DNA of 64,000 nucleotides from CALUVN01 sp944323595. Its GTDB lineage: Bacteria > Cyanobacteriota > Vampirovibrionia > Gastranaerophilales > Gastranaerophilaceae. Location of the stretch: the NCBI GenBank assembly GCA_963931255.1, contig OZ006972.1, positions 1-64,000 on the forward strand. Direction: 5' to 3'. Positions 8,555 to 16,874 of this stretch are shown piece after piece (positions within the stretch are counted from its first letter, which is position 1; every line of letters begins with the position of its first letter). Under the pieces are notes generated by a model. The model ran no database searches, was not told the DNA's origin, and worked only from the letters and a program-made list of their open reading frames with translations. The translations under genes were made by a program, and so were the position numbers.

Positions 8555-9847
8555 ATGAAAAGATTTTACATCCATACTATGGGCTGCAAAGCAAACCAGT
8601 TTGAAAGCTCAATTATAGAAGAAAACCTGACGGAAGCAGGATTTGAAAAAACAACTTCAATTGATGAAGCCGACTATTACATATTAAATTCCTGCACAGT
8701 AACCCACAAAAGTGATAACGAAGCATTGTACCATCTTCGTGCTGCAAAACACAAAAATCCGGATATAAAAACTGTTATAACAGGCTGTCTTGCACAGATT
8801 GAGAAAGAAAAATTATTAGAAAATGATTTTGTTGATATAGTTGTCGGGAATGATGAAAAATTAGATTTGGTCAGAGTGCTAAATGACACATCTAACACTC
8901 AAACCTGCATAGCATCTGATATAATGCACCTTTCAGAATTTCATAAAGCAGTACTACTTGATACGACAAAAACACGTGCAAGCCTGAAAATTCAGGACGG
9001 CTGCGATAACCGGTGCGCATACTGCATAATTCCTTTTGCAAGAGGAAAAAGCAGAAGTGCGGATATCCCGTTTATTCTGGAACAGATAAATAATTTTGTA
9101 TCACATGGCTTTAAAGAAATTGTATTTACCGGAATACATATAGGATTATGGGGAAGAGAAAACGGTATGACGCTTCTGGATTTATTGAAAGAAGTAGAAG
9201 AAAAAACAAATATTCCACGCTACAGATTAGGCTCCCTGAATCCGCTTGAAATTACGGACGAACTGCTTGAATTTTTACAAAAATCAAAAAAATTCTGTCC
9301 GCATTTTCATCTGTCGCTGCAATCCGCCTGCAATAAAACTCTCAAATCAATGAACAGATTTTACACTGTAGAAAAATACCTTGAACAGATTGATAAAATT
9401 AATGAAATATTTGATTTGCCGTTTTTAGGAAGCGATATTATAACAGGTTTTGCCGGTGAGAGTAACGAAGATTTTGAAATCACGCGCCAAAACCTTGAAA
9501 AATCGGGTTTGTCACAAATCCATACCTTTCCTTATTCTATAAGAAAAGGAACTGTTGGTGCTTCTTTACCTAATCAGCTTGATGACAAAGAGAAAGAAAG
9601 ACGAGCTTCTATTGTTAAAGAAATTTCTGCCGGAAAATACTCTGAATTTGTAACAAAAAACATAGGCACAGTGCGTGAAGTTCTGATTGAAAAACATCCT
9701 GATAAAAAATCAGGATTGCTCAAAGGTGTCACAAAAAATTATTTGACGGTACTTATAAATTCAAAAAATGAGAATTTACTTAATACTTTAGCAAAAGTAA
9801 AAATTACAAAATATCAAAACGGCAAAATTTATTCAGAGCTAGTATGA
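8555..9847 (+). CDS. mtaB: tRNA t6A37 methylthiotransferase MtaB
   Basis: A radical-SAM methylthiotransferase converting t6A to ms2t6A at tRNA position 37. Starting at the ATG at 8555, the protein is 430 residues. The N-terminal MTTase domain has the three cysteines that bind the auxiliary cluster in MGCKANQFE, NSCTVTHKSD and TGCLAQ. CKANQ rather than GCQMN points to MtaB, not MiaB. The radical SAM motif CxxxCxxC is in DGCDNRCAYC. A C-terminal TRAM-like domain follows (VREVLIEKHP). An upstream in-frame TTG at 8489 would add 22 residues with no family counterpart, so it is rejected. A single gene followed by a repeat. Confidence 0.92.
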   Translation: MKRFYIHTMGCKANQFESSIIEENLTEAGFEKTTSIDEADYYILNSCTVTHKSDNEALYHLRAAKHKNPDIKTVITGCLAQIEKEKLLENDFVDIVVGNDEKLDLVRVLNDTSNTQTCIASDIMHLSEFHKAVLLDTTKTRASLKIQDGCDNRCAYCIIPFARGKSRSADIPFILEQINNFVSHGFKEIVFTGIHIGLWGRENGMTLLDLLKEVEEKTNIPRYRLGSLNPLEITDELLEFLQKSKKFCPHFHLSLQSACNKTLKSMNRFYTVEKYLEQIDKINEIFDLPFLGSDIITGFAGESNEDFEITRQNLEKSGLSQIHTFPYSIRKGTVGASLPNQLDDKEKERRASIVKEISAGKYSEFVTKNIGTVREVLIEKHPDKKSGLLKGVTKNYLTVLINSKNENLLNTLAKVKITKYQNGKIYSELV

Positions 9848-9864
9848 AATGGGAAATAGAAACA

Positions 9865-9936
9865 AACAAGAAAAACTATTTGAAGACAATAGCGAGAGCA
9901 GAGCGGAAGCGTGTTCCGAAAATAGTTTTTCTTGTT
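9865..9936 (-). repeat. Dispersed palindromic repeat, copy B
   Basis: Inverted arms AACAAGAAAAACTATTT and AAATAGTTTTTCTTGTT enclose a core which, on the minus strand, reads TTCGGAACACGCTTCCG and continues to CTCTCGCTATTG. It is the same element as 6954-7019 in reverse orientation, 18 bp after the mtaB stop. The long stem could also end mtaB transcription. Confidence 0.7.
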
Positions 9937-10014
9937 TGGTATAAAGATGTGTAACTTTTTGTAACTTTTTTGTAATTAATAGCAATTTAAAATTTGTCTT
10001 GACTTGAAAGAAAT

Positions 10015-11001
10015 ATGAATAGTATAACAAATATACCCCCAGCAATTAAAACTTATACTCCACAGAGTCCAAAACAGCTAAACTTCTGCGGCACAGCGCC
10101 GGTTGAAAAGCTTGGAAAAGACATCTATGTAGGAGCCAGAAATTTTTTAATTCAGGAAACCGCATTTTTTAGAGAGCCGGAAACTCTGGAATTTGTAAAA
10201 GAATATCTGACAACAGCTTTAAAACATAAACCTGAAATTAATATTATTGACGGAGCCTGCTCTAAAGGTTATGAAACCTACACTCTTGCAATGATGCTTG
10301 ATAACGCAGGTAAAAAAATTAACATAACAGGATTTGACCTCGGCACGAATGCAATCGAGGAAGCAAAAAAAGGTGTTTTTTTTATAAAACAAGTAACAGG
10401 AAATCCTGAAGTATGCAGTATGTATAAAATGGGATATTCTGCATTTGGAGATGATTACCTTGCGTTTGCACACGTAGAGGCATTGACAGAAAAACAAGCC
10501 GAATACCAAAAGATGTTTAATGAATTTTTTACAGAAATTCCATACAAAGAAAAATTTTCATTACACGATTGGTTGATGGGTATTATGCTGAAAAAATGGA
10601 CTCCCAAAATTACAACAAAAGCGTTCCAAATAAAACCGGAAAAAGCTGATACATGTAAATTCGTTCAAGGAGATATTTTAAAACTGGATGAAATAGTGCC
10701 TGAACATTCCGCTGATGTTCTGTTATTCAGAAACGCTCTTTATCATTTGACAACAAAAGAGGGACCGTTGAATTTTAAAATACCGCTTGATGACGAAATG
10801 ATAATTCCAATGGTTAAAAATGTAGTTGAACAAGTTGATAAAGCTATTCAAAAAGACGGACTGTTTGTAATTGGAGAACATACAAATGATCATATTTTAA
10901 CAACCGGTAAAACCTTATATAATGAGCTTGAAAATCACAATTTCTCACCGGTATTAAAAAATTTTGACGGTTCAATGTCATATATATGGAAGAAAAACTA
11001 A
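10015..11001 (+). CDS. CheR-like SAM-dependent methyltransferase with N-terminal tag
   Basis: 328 residues. The N-terminal 28 carry the window-wide motif, here QLNFCGTAP (F24). The rest matches the CheR methyltransferase layout: ETAFFREPETLEFVKEYL (the T-x-FFR-E/D helix), INIIDGACSKGYETYTLAM (SAM-binding loop, where CheR has GCSTGEEPYSLA), INITGFDLGTNAIEEAK (acidic ribose-binding strand), and later DVLLFRNALYHLTT (the F/CRNV region). Classic CheR methylates chemoreceptor glutamates, but no chemotaxis genes are nearby and the N-terminal CheR helical domain is missing. The substrate is therefore unknown. No good RBS or -10 precedes the ATG; a terminator follows. Confidence 0.75.
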   Translation: MNSITNIPPAIKTYTPQSPKQLNFCGTAPVEKLGKDIYVGARNFLIQETAFFREPETLEFVKEYLTTALKHKPEINIIDGACSKGYETYTLAMMLDNAGKKINITGFDLGTNAIEEAKKGVFFIKQVTGNPEVCSMYKMGYSAFGDDYLAFAHVEALTEKQAEYQKMFNEFFTEIPYKEKFSLHDWLMGIMLKKWTPKITTKAFQIKPEKADTCKFVQGDILKLDEIVPEHSADVLLFRNALYHLTTKEGPLNFKIPLDDEMIIPMVKNVVEQVDKAIQKDGLFVIGEHTNDHILTTGKTLYNELENHNFSPVLKNFDGSMSYIWKKN

Positions 11002-11010
11002 TAAATACTA

Positions 11011-11040
11011 AAAAGCCCCTTTTAATAAAGGAGCTTTTTT
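11011..11040 (+). terminator. Rho-independent terminator
   Basis: AAAGCCCCTTT, loop AATA, AAGGAGCTTTTTT; one mismatch in the stem. Lies between the CheR-like gene and the convergent membrane-protein gene. Confidence 0.75.
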
Positions 11041-11044
11041 ATAA

Positions 11045-11854
11045 TTAATTTCTGCTGTTTAATTTTGCAATCAATCGCAGTATTTCAAGATACAGCCATA
11101 CAAGTGTGACCATAAGCCCGAAAGCTCCGTACCACTCATATTTCTTCTCTAAAAGGCAATCTGCTCCTCTTTCAATAAAATCAAAATCTATAATTAAGTT
11201 GAGAGCAGCAATCGCAACGACAATAATACTAAATCCTATACCAATAGGACTTGCCGTAAATATTTGCGGTATGCCTCTGCCGAAAAATGAAGCTATAATC
11301 TGTATAAGATAAATCACTGCAATTGATGCTGTTGAAATCAGAAGTACTGAACGGAATTTTTCAGTAGCTCTTATCACATTTAGTCTATACAATAAAAGCA
11401 TTGAAACCAAAGCCGCAAACGTAGCCGTAACAGCCTGCATAACTATACCTGACCACGAAGCCTCAAACATTGCAGAAATACCGCCTACAAAGAATCCCTC
11501 CGCAACAGCGTATGCAGGTGCTAAAAATTTTATTCCGCGAGCATTAGAAAATACAATAACCATAGCAAGAATAAAACCTACAATTGCCCCACCATAACAT
11601 AGCATAACGGCTTTATCCATAAATCCACCCATCATAAGACTCCAGGTGTACATTGCAGCCAATAGCAAACATCCGAATAATATAAATGTCTTATTTATTG
11701 CACCATTCACAGTCATCGGTTCGGCTATAAAACTTCTATCCTGATAAGTGCGGATATCATCACTATTTCGTGCAGTATTTTCGTCCGCAACCGGTTCTGC
11801 ATAGTGAACCTTATCTTTATCAAGAAAATTTTCATTTAATATTGGATTTGACAT
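11045..11854 (-). CDS. Bax inhibitor-1/YccA-family membrane protein
   Basis: 269 residues: a polar N-terminal tail of about 55 residues, then seven hydrophobic segments beginning TFILFGCLLLAAMYTWSL and ending ALNLIIDFDFIERGAD then GLMVTLVWLYLEILRLIAKL. The penultimate acidic segment (LIIDFDFIERG) and the final hydrophobic helix with a charged end are typical of BI-1/YccA proteins, which are small seven-helix membrane proteins proposed to be pH-sensitive calcium leak channels. The long N-terminal tail matches the larger YccA-like branch (COG4760 type). AAGGAGGGAAAGC precedes the ATG. Role in this cell unknown. Confidence 0.8.
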   Translation of the reverse strand: MSNPILNENFLDKDKVHYAEPVADENTARNSDDIRTYQDRSFIAEPMTVNGAINKTFILFGCLLLAAMYTWSLMMGGFMDKAVMLCYGGAIVGFILAMVIVFSNARGIKFLAPAYAVAEGFFVGGISAMFEASWSGIVMQAVTATFAALVSMLLLYRLNVIRATEKFRSVLLISTASIAVIYLIQIIASFFGRGIPQIFTASPIGIGFSIIVVAIAALNLIIDFDFIERGADCLLEKKYEWYGAFGLMVTLVWLYLEILRLIAKLNSRN

Positions 11855-11949
11855 ATAGCTTTCCCTCCTTTACCATGATTATATAATATTTTTTATGATT
11901 GTGCATGATTATTAATAATTAATTAATAAATACTAATAGTAGGGATAGA

Positions 11950-13758
11950 ATGAGATTTGAAAATCTAAAAAAATTTGTAAAATATTATGCCAAAGGGCGT
12001 AAAACTAAAATGTGCGGATTTTTTATATTGTCATCAATTGCCGCATTTATGGAATTTATCGGGATTGCAATGATTTACCCCGTCATACTCTTGCTGGTAA
12101 ATCAGGACCGTTTTGCCAATACAGGTGTTTATAAAATTATTGAACAGATTACCCATACCGCAAATACATACACAAATGCTCTTATTATAGGCACACTTGT
12201 AATTTTTATATTCATTTTGAAAAACATCTTTATGGTCTGGTTTTTGAAAATGCAATGGAAATTTGTAACTTACTGGAAACGTGATATAAGAAAATTGTTT
12301 ATCAAATATTTTTTATATTCCGATTACAGCAGTAATATTAAAATATCCAATGCCGATAAAATTTATGAAAGCACTACTATTGTGGAACAGGCAATGGATT
12401 CCTTTGTATTAAGGTGTTTTAACCTGCTTACAAACCTGATAATTATTACTGTTATTATCAGTTTATTGTTGCTTAAATTCCCGATTGCAGCATGCACTGC
12501 AATATGCTTTATAGTCATAAGCCTTTACCTGCAAGACAAATTTTTCAAAAAACAAACATTAATCATCGGACGTAAACACAGTGAACTCAGCCGTGCTTAT
12601 AACAAAGATATCCATAATGTATTTTTCAATCTAAAAGAAATTGCTATTTTTTCAAAACAAGAATATTTCTTTAATCAGAATATTGCAAAAGCCAATGAAA
12701 ATGCCAAATTATTAATTGAATATCAATTTTACAGTTCAATACCGCCATACGTGGTAGAAATACTTGTAGTATTTTCCCTGTTCATTCTTGCCGCAATAAT
12801 AACCGTACAAAACCCCGGAAACTCAACAGAAGTTGTAGCATCACTTGCCATAATTGCAGCGGCAATTTTCAGGATAGCACCGGCACTTAACAGAGTGCAG
12901 GTATCATTATCTACTATCAATATGGGCAGAGAATACGTAAAAAGATTAAACAGCAACTATGAAACTTTTAATCTTGATAATTTCAAACCAATAAAAATCA
13001 AACCGTTCAGCAGGTGGCAATTCCGGGACTGCATAGAATTAAAACAAATAACTTTTGCCTATAAGGAAACTCCTGTAATCAAAAATGTATCATTAAAAAT
13101 AGAAAAAGGAGATTTCATCGGTATTATAGGACTTTCAGGCGCAGGTAAAACAACGCTTGCAGATATAATCATGGGTTTATTGAAACCACAATCAGGAGAA
13201 ATATACGTAGACGGCATAAAACTTACAGAACAAAACTATCCTAATTTTCGACAGTCCATTGCTTACGTACCGCAAAATATAACAGTCATGGAATGCTCTT
13301 TTAAAGAAAATGTGGCATGGGGAATTCCTGAAAATGAAATAGATGAAGACATGGTTATAAAAGCATTAAAATATGCGCAATTATATGATTTTATACAGAC
13401 ATACCCAGACGGAATAAATGCAAACCCGATAATCGGAACCGACGGGATTTCGCAGGGACAAAAACAGCGTCTTGCAATCGCAAGAGCACTATATAGAAAC
13501 CCTGACATAATAATTTTTGATGAAGCAACTTCATCACTGGATGTACAGGTGGAACATGACATAACAGAAATGCTAAATAAAAATTTAGCAAATGATAAAA
13601 CAATGATAGCTATAGCACACAGACTATCAACCCTAAAAGCATGCAACAAACTTGTATACATGAAAGATGGCGTAATTATTGATATAGGGACATTCACAGA
13701 ATTATCCGCCAAATACGCCGACTTTGACAATCTAATAAAATTATCATCAATAAAATAG
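11950..13758 (+). CDS. ABC exporter, fused permease and ATPase
   Basis: A 602-residue half-transporter. Residues 1-330 hold about six membrane helices (CGFFILSSIAAFMEFIGIA, then TNALIIGTLVIFIFILK and others). The C-terminal ATPase has a Walker A (GLSGAGKT) near residue 394, the ABC signature (ISQGQKQRLAIARAL) near 500, Walker B (DIIIFDEATSSLD) near 520 and the H-loop (AIAHRLSTL). The fold is that of MsbA/PglK-type lipid or lipid-linked oligosaccharide flippases, but the substrate cannot be read and no glycan locus is next to it. It probably works as a homodimer in the inner membrane. It lies directly before tRNA-Asn. Confidence 0.88.
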   Translation: MRFENLKKFVKYYAKGRKTKMCGFFILSSIAAFMEFIGIAMIYPVILLLVNQDRFANTGVYKIIEQITHTANTYTNALIIGTLVIFIFILKNIFMVWFLKMQWKFVTYWKRDIRKLFIKYFLYSDYSSNIKISNADKIYESTTIVEQAMDSFVLRCFNLLTNLIIITVIISLLLLKFPIAACTAICFIVISLYLQDKFFKKQTLIIGRKHSELSRAYNKDIHNVFFNLKEIAIFSKQEYFFNQNIAKANENAKLLIEYQFYSSIPPYVVEILVVFSLFILAAIITVQNPGNSTEVVASLAIIAAAIFRIAPALNRVQVSLSTINMGREYVKRLNSNYETFNLDNFKPIKIKPFSRWQFRDCIELKQITFAYKETPVIKNVSLKIEKGDFIGIIGLSGAGKTTLADIIMGLLKPQSGEIYVDGIKLTEQNYPNFRQSIAYVPQNITVMECSFKENVAWGIPENEIDEDMVIKALKYAQLYDFIQTYPDGINANPIIGTDGISQGQKQRLAIARALYRNPDIIIFDEATSSLDVQVEHDITEMLNKNLANDKTMIAIAHRLSTLKACNKLVYMKDGVIIDIGTFTELSAKYADFDNLIKLSSIK

Positions 13759-13840
13759 AAAAAAGTACTTTACAATAAAAAATTTTTATCCTATAATAAT
13801 TACATAAGCCCCAACTGATTTAAGTTGCGGAGAGAAATAA

Positions 13841-13915
13841 TCCTCAGTAGCTCAATGGCGGAGCAACCGGCTGTTAACCGGTAGGTTGTTGGTTCGAGTC
13901 CAACCTGGGGAGCCA
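13841..13915 (+). tRNA. tRNA-Asn (GTT)
   Basis: Seven-bp acceptor stem TCCTCAG/CTGGGGA with a G-T pair, anticodon stem ACCGG/CCGGT and loop CTGTTAA with anticodon GTT at 13873-13875. The T arm has GGTTCGAGTCC and discriminator G is followed by an encoded CCA. It marks the left end of the repeat-rich accessory region, a common integration site, but no second copy of its 3' end is visible in the window. Confidence 0.96.
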
Positions 13916-13916
13916 T

Positions 13917-13952
13917 AAAGGAGATGTGTCAAGTGACATCTCCTTTATTTTA
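13917..13952 (+). terminator. Terminator after tRNA-Asn
   Basis: AAAGGAGATGT, a loop of about 8 nt, ACATCTCCTTT, then ATTTTAT. A perfect 11-bp stem 1 bp after the tRNA. Confidence 0.85.
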
Positions 13953-14330
13953 TGTTTGTCTAATTTCTGGACAGTTACAGTTTTATTTATTTATTTATTA
14001 AATCATTTAGTTCTTCTGATTTTCTTTATGCTTTGACAGACATTGCAGGAATTTGATTTTTTTGAACTAATAGGGGTGTGGTTCAAATATATCTTGATTT
14101 TTTTAGTCGGAAATCGCTAAAAATGAAATTCCTGAACTGGCAAAAAAGTCCGATTACTGTCCGTCAATGTCTAAAACAAGACAGTGTCTCAAAACCTTAA
14201 ATGGCGGGAATTTAGACACAGTTCGGAAATTTGCGACAGTTCAAAATTTTTGGGATAGGACAGTGGAAATATTTTGTAAAACATTTTATTATATAAAAAT
14301 ATTTACCATAAAGATTTAAACCATACAAAA
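13953..14330 (+). other. Non-coding repeat-like stretch after tRNA-Asn
   Basis: No credible gene. It contains scattered short motifs also found elsewhere in the accessory region: ATTCCTGAACTGG near 14130 (as in the 60-bp repeat at 15231) and several GACAGT/GGACAGT words. It resembles decayed ends of mobile elements, but no transposase or integrase remnant can be read. Confidence 0.4.
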
Positions 14331-15107
14331 TTAAGTGTTTGTAAACAGTTCATCTAATGTATACATTTTTACTTTAATACTAGTATAATTACCTTTTTTA
14401 TTAATATTTATATTATTTTCTTCAAAACACGCATCTGAATAATAATAAGTCTTTGGTAACATTTTTTTTAAATCTTTATTATTTATATCAGCACCTTTAT
14501 ATGTTATTGTCGTATATAGAGCTTTTGGACGTTCAAATTTTATTTGTATATCTTTATTATCACATTGAGACTGAGCAAATTTTATTAATTCGGCAAGTGA
14601 ATGATAAGTTGAAAGTACTTTATCACCTAAATGACCATTTTCTATGTTTTCTAATCCTTCAAATTTTATATCTTTACAGTTTATTTCTGATAATACAACT
14701 TTTAAAATCGTTGTCATATCTATCGGATTATAGTTATTAACAGGTTTTGATCTGTTATTTGCAAGGAACTTTTTATATAAGCGAAATGATTCGTTTATAT
14801 TTAGTATTTTTTGTTTAACAGAAAGTTCTGGATTTAGCAATATATTATTTGCAATATAATCAATTATTGGCATTAATTGCCTGTTGCCTTTAATATATTT
14901 ATGAATAATGCTGTCAGATAAATTATGCCATGCTTCATTTTGATTTGGATTTTTCAATAATTCTTGTTCAGCATTCCAAACAGCATTTGGAATATATTTA
15001 GGTTTCAACATATTTTTAGGGTTGTTCATACCAAAATGAACTTGCATATTAGTTTTATAAGAATATGATTCCCCTATTAAATTAGAAATATTATTACTGA
15101 CTAACAT
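14331..15107 (-). CDS. Tagged hypothetical protein
   Basis: 258 residues with the N-terminal motif QVHFGMNN (F25). The body is mixed helix and strand: a Trp-containing helix (NAVWNAEQELLKNPNQ), a central Lys/Asn-rich part, and a C-terminal strand-rich part (YTTITYKGADI, GNYTSIKVKMYTLDELF). No signal peptide, membrane segment or recognised domain is seen. AAGGATT precedes the ATG, so the start is plausible. The gene is AT-richer than nifJ and sits among repeats beyond tRNA-Asn, which fits acquisition or rapid evolution. Confidence 0.65.
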   Translation of the reverse strand: MLVSNNISNLIGESYSYKTNMQVHFGMNNPKNMLKPKYIPNAVWNAEQELLKNPNQNEAWHNLSDSIIHKYIKGNRQLMPIIDYIANNILLNPELSVKQKILNINESFRLYKKFLANNRSKPVNNYNPIDMTTILKVVLSEINCKDIKFEGLENIENGHLGDKVLSTYHSLAELIKFAQSQCDNKDIQIKFERPKALYTTITYKGADINNKDLKKMLPKTYYYSDACFEENNININKKGNYTSIKVKMYTLDELFTNT

Positions 15108-15230
15108 TAATAATCCTTAAAAACTCATTCATAGTTTAATTTATATCATAAAAATACATTTGTGATAATATTTATCCAATTTACATATAGTTTATAAAAA
15201 ATAACATTAATGCATCTTTCTAAGTTTATC

Positions 15231-15290
15231 TATCCCAAAATTCCTGAACTGTCTGTCAAATATTCCTGAACTGGTTGTTCTTTTACAATT
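15231..15290 (+). repeat. 60-bp direct repeat, copy 1
   Basis: Contains two spaced copies of ATTCCTGAACTG and ends GGTTGTTCTTTTACAATT. Identical to 18795-18854 at 57 of 60 positions and in the same orientation. The two copies bracket a 3.6-kb segment. Confidence 0.85.
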
Positions 15291-15327
15291 ATTTAAACAT
15301 AATAATCTGATATACATATTGAAATAG

Positions 15328-15361
15328 AATGCTGTATTATTTTGTAATAATACAGCATTTT
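15328..15361. terminator. Hairpin after the GNAT-like gene
   Basis: AATGCTGTATTATT, loop TTGT, AATAATACAGCATT. A perfect 14-bp stem 26 bp past the stop of the minus-strand gene at 15387. The T-run is weak in both directions. Confidence 0.6.
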
Positions 15362-15386
15362 AGTTTTTGAATGTTTTTATGTAAAT

Positions 15387-16127
15387 TTATGCATTTGTAT
15401 CTAATCCATAGTTCAAACAATGTTGAATATTTTCTTTAGGTAAATACATTGTTGCGGAATTTGTAGGGGCGTTATATCTTTTACCTCCTTCTGCCAGCCA
15501 TTTTGCACAACGGTTATTTGTCTCTGGGTCTGTTGCTCTAAAACCTAATTTATAATAAAATCCAACAGGTGATGTTCTTCCGTCTATGCTGCAAGCCTCA
15601 AGCATTACTCTGCCTTGTGTGTCTATATCATTTACACTATGCAATACTACATCTTTAATTGCATTAGTTCCGGTATTTTTTCCTGTTGACCATAATTCAT
15701 CAATATAATAGTGAGGTCTTAATTGTGGACCTTTTAAATACAAGTGCGGTGGCGTTATCAGTTCTCCGATTTTAACTTTTAAATCTCTAAAACGATTCCC
15801 AAATTCAGGTTTTATAGCATTTTTTGCAATTGTTAATATAAGATCTTCTTTTGTTTCCCTATTACAAAATCCCAGTCCCATATCTTTTGTATAGCCGTCA
15901 GGTATAGGATGAAGAAGGGTATCACAGTCGATTTCTTTATGATATTGTATGCGTGCTTGATTGTATGAATTCAAGAACGGATTTTGGGGAATTTTTATAT
16001 TCATTCCTGAAGGTGTGGGATAAATTGCTTTTCCTTTTGTGACAGTAGTTTTCCCCAGTTGCAAACCATTTAATATAATTTCTTGCATTGCCTGTTTTAA
16101 ATATGGTTGATTTATTCTAATTATCAT
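15387..16127 (-). CDS. Possible GNAT-fold acetyltransferase
   Basis: 246 residues. The C-terminal 90 residues resemble a GNAT N-acetyltransferase: a helix (TGTNAIKDVVLHSVNDI), strand QGRVMLEAC, then SPVGFYYKLGFRATDPE, which matches the common FYxKLGF motif, and a last strand (SATMYLPKE). The acetyl-CoA pyrophosphate loop (Q/RxxGxG/A) is not clear; the GKNTGTNAI segment may replace it. The N-terminal half (MIIRINQPYLKQAM, then a Pro-rich stretch) has no known match and lacks the F-G motif. AAGGATTATATC lies before the ATG. Substrate unknown. It is inside the 3.6-kb cassette bounded by 60-bp repeats. Confidence 0.55.
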   Translation of the reverse strand: MIIRINQPYLKQAMQEIILNGLQLGKTTVTKGKAIYPTPSGMNIKIPQNPFLNSYNQARIQYHKEIDCDTLLHPIPDGYTKDMGLGFCNRETKEDLILTIAKNAIKPEFGNRFRDLKVKIGELITPPHLYLKGPQLRPHYYIDELWSTGKNTGTNAIKDVVLHSVNDIDTQGRVMLEACSIDGRTSPVGFYYKLGFRATDPETNNRCAKWLAEGGKRYNAPTNSATMYLPKENIQHCLNYGLDTNA

Positions 16128-16362
16128 AGATATAATCCTTCTTACACATTTTGAGGTAAATTATTTCAGGTAATTTGTATTTTTATCTTCCCCTATATTA
16201 ATATAAAGTATTTACTTTTGAAAAAATTGTCTGTGTTATAAGTTTTATTAAATATATAAAAACTGTGTTTTTATTCATAATATAAATATAGTTTAGCACT
16301 AAAATTCTGTGGTAATCTTTAGTGGTATATAGGGGAAAATGTTTTTAAGGTATAATTTTTAT

Positions 16363-16593
16363 ATGAGAAGATATTTTTTGAAAGAAAACCTTAAGTATTA
16401 TAATTCTCCGAATATATCTATAGTAGATGATACTTTGGAATTTATAACCAAACCAAATACTGATTTATGGCAAAATACTTATTATAATTTTAAGCATGAC
16501 AATGCGCCTTTTGTTCAAATGAATATTTGTGAAAAATATTTTTCTTTTACTGTGAAAGTTAAGCAGGTATGCCCAACCTACAGACTGTGTTGA
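16363..16593 (+). pseudogene. Truncated DUF1349-like gene
   Basis: From the ATG at 16363 the first 65 or so residues resemble the N-terminus of DUF1349 (concanavalin-like fold) proteins: LKYYNSPNISIVDDTLEFIT, then KPNTDLWQNTYYNF and FSFTVKVKQ. Complete members are near 190 residues. Here the frame passes into the repeat word GTATGCCCAACCT at 16567 and stops soon after, so only a third remains. The repeat seems to have replaced the rest. An in-frame start at 16339 would add MFLRYNFY; neither start has a strong RBS. Confidence 0.5.
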
Positions 16594-16874
16594 AAAATTT
16601 TTCAAATTTTTAAATTTAGGTGGAAATTTATTTCAATTTACTAGGTAAAAAGTGACAAGAAATTTGAGAAAAATTGGTGTGTTAGTTTGCCCCAAAAACA
16701 AACCATCTGTAAATTGAAATCAAACCATTTGTCTTTTTACATTAGCTTGTGAATTACTGAAATCAAAGATTTTTGGTAGTCCTGTAAAAGTCCTATTGAT
16801 TGTTGGGCTATAAGACCAACCTACTAACTACAATACAAGCAAACTCTTTTGTAAATGAAGACCACTCCCAGCGT
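16594..16874 (+). other. Non-coding stretch with dispersed repeat words
   Basis: No gene seen. It contains AAACCATCTGTAAATTGAAA and ATTTGTCTTTTTACATTAG, related to words near 23655, 24640 and 25645, and CCAACCTAC near 16815. Confidence 0.4.

Noticed and set aside
12034..13730. Several minus-strand frames within the ABC exporter gene
   Set aside because: Shadows of the coding strand; none has a start with an RBS or a recognisable domain.
13953..14330. Possible insertion sequence after tRNA-Asn
   Set aside because: Repeat-like words are present but no transposase fragment or clear terminal inverted repeats can be read.
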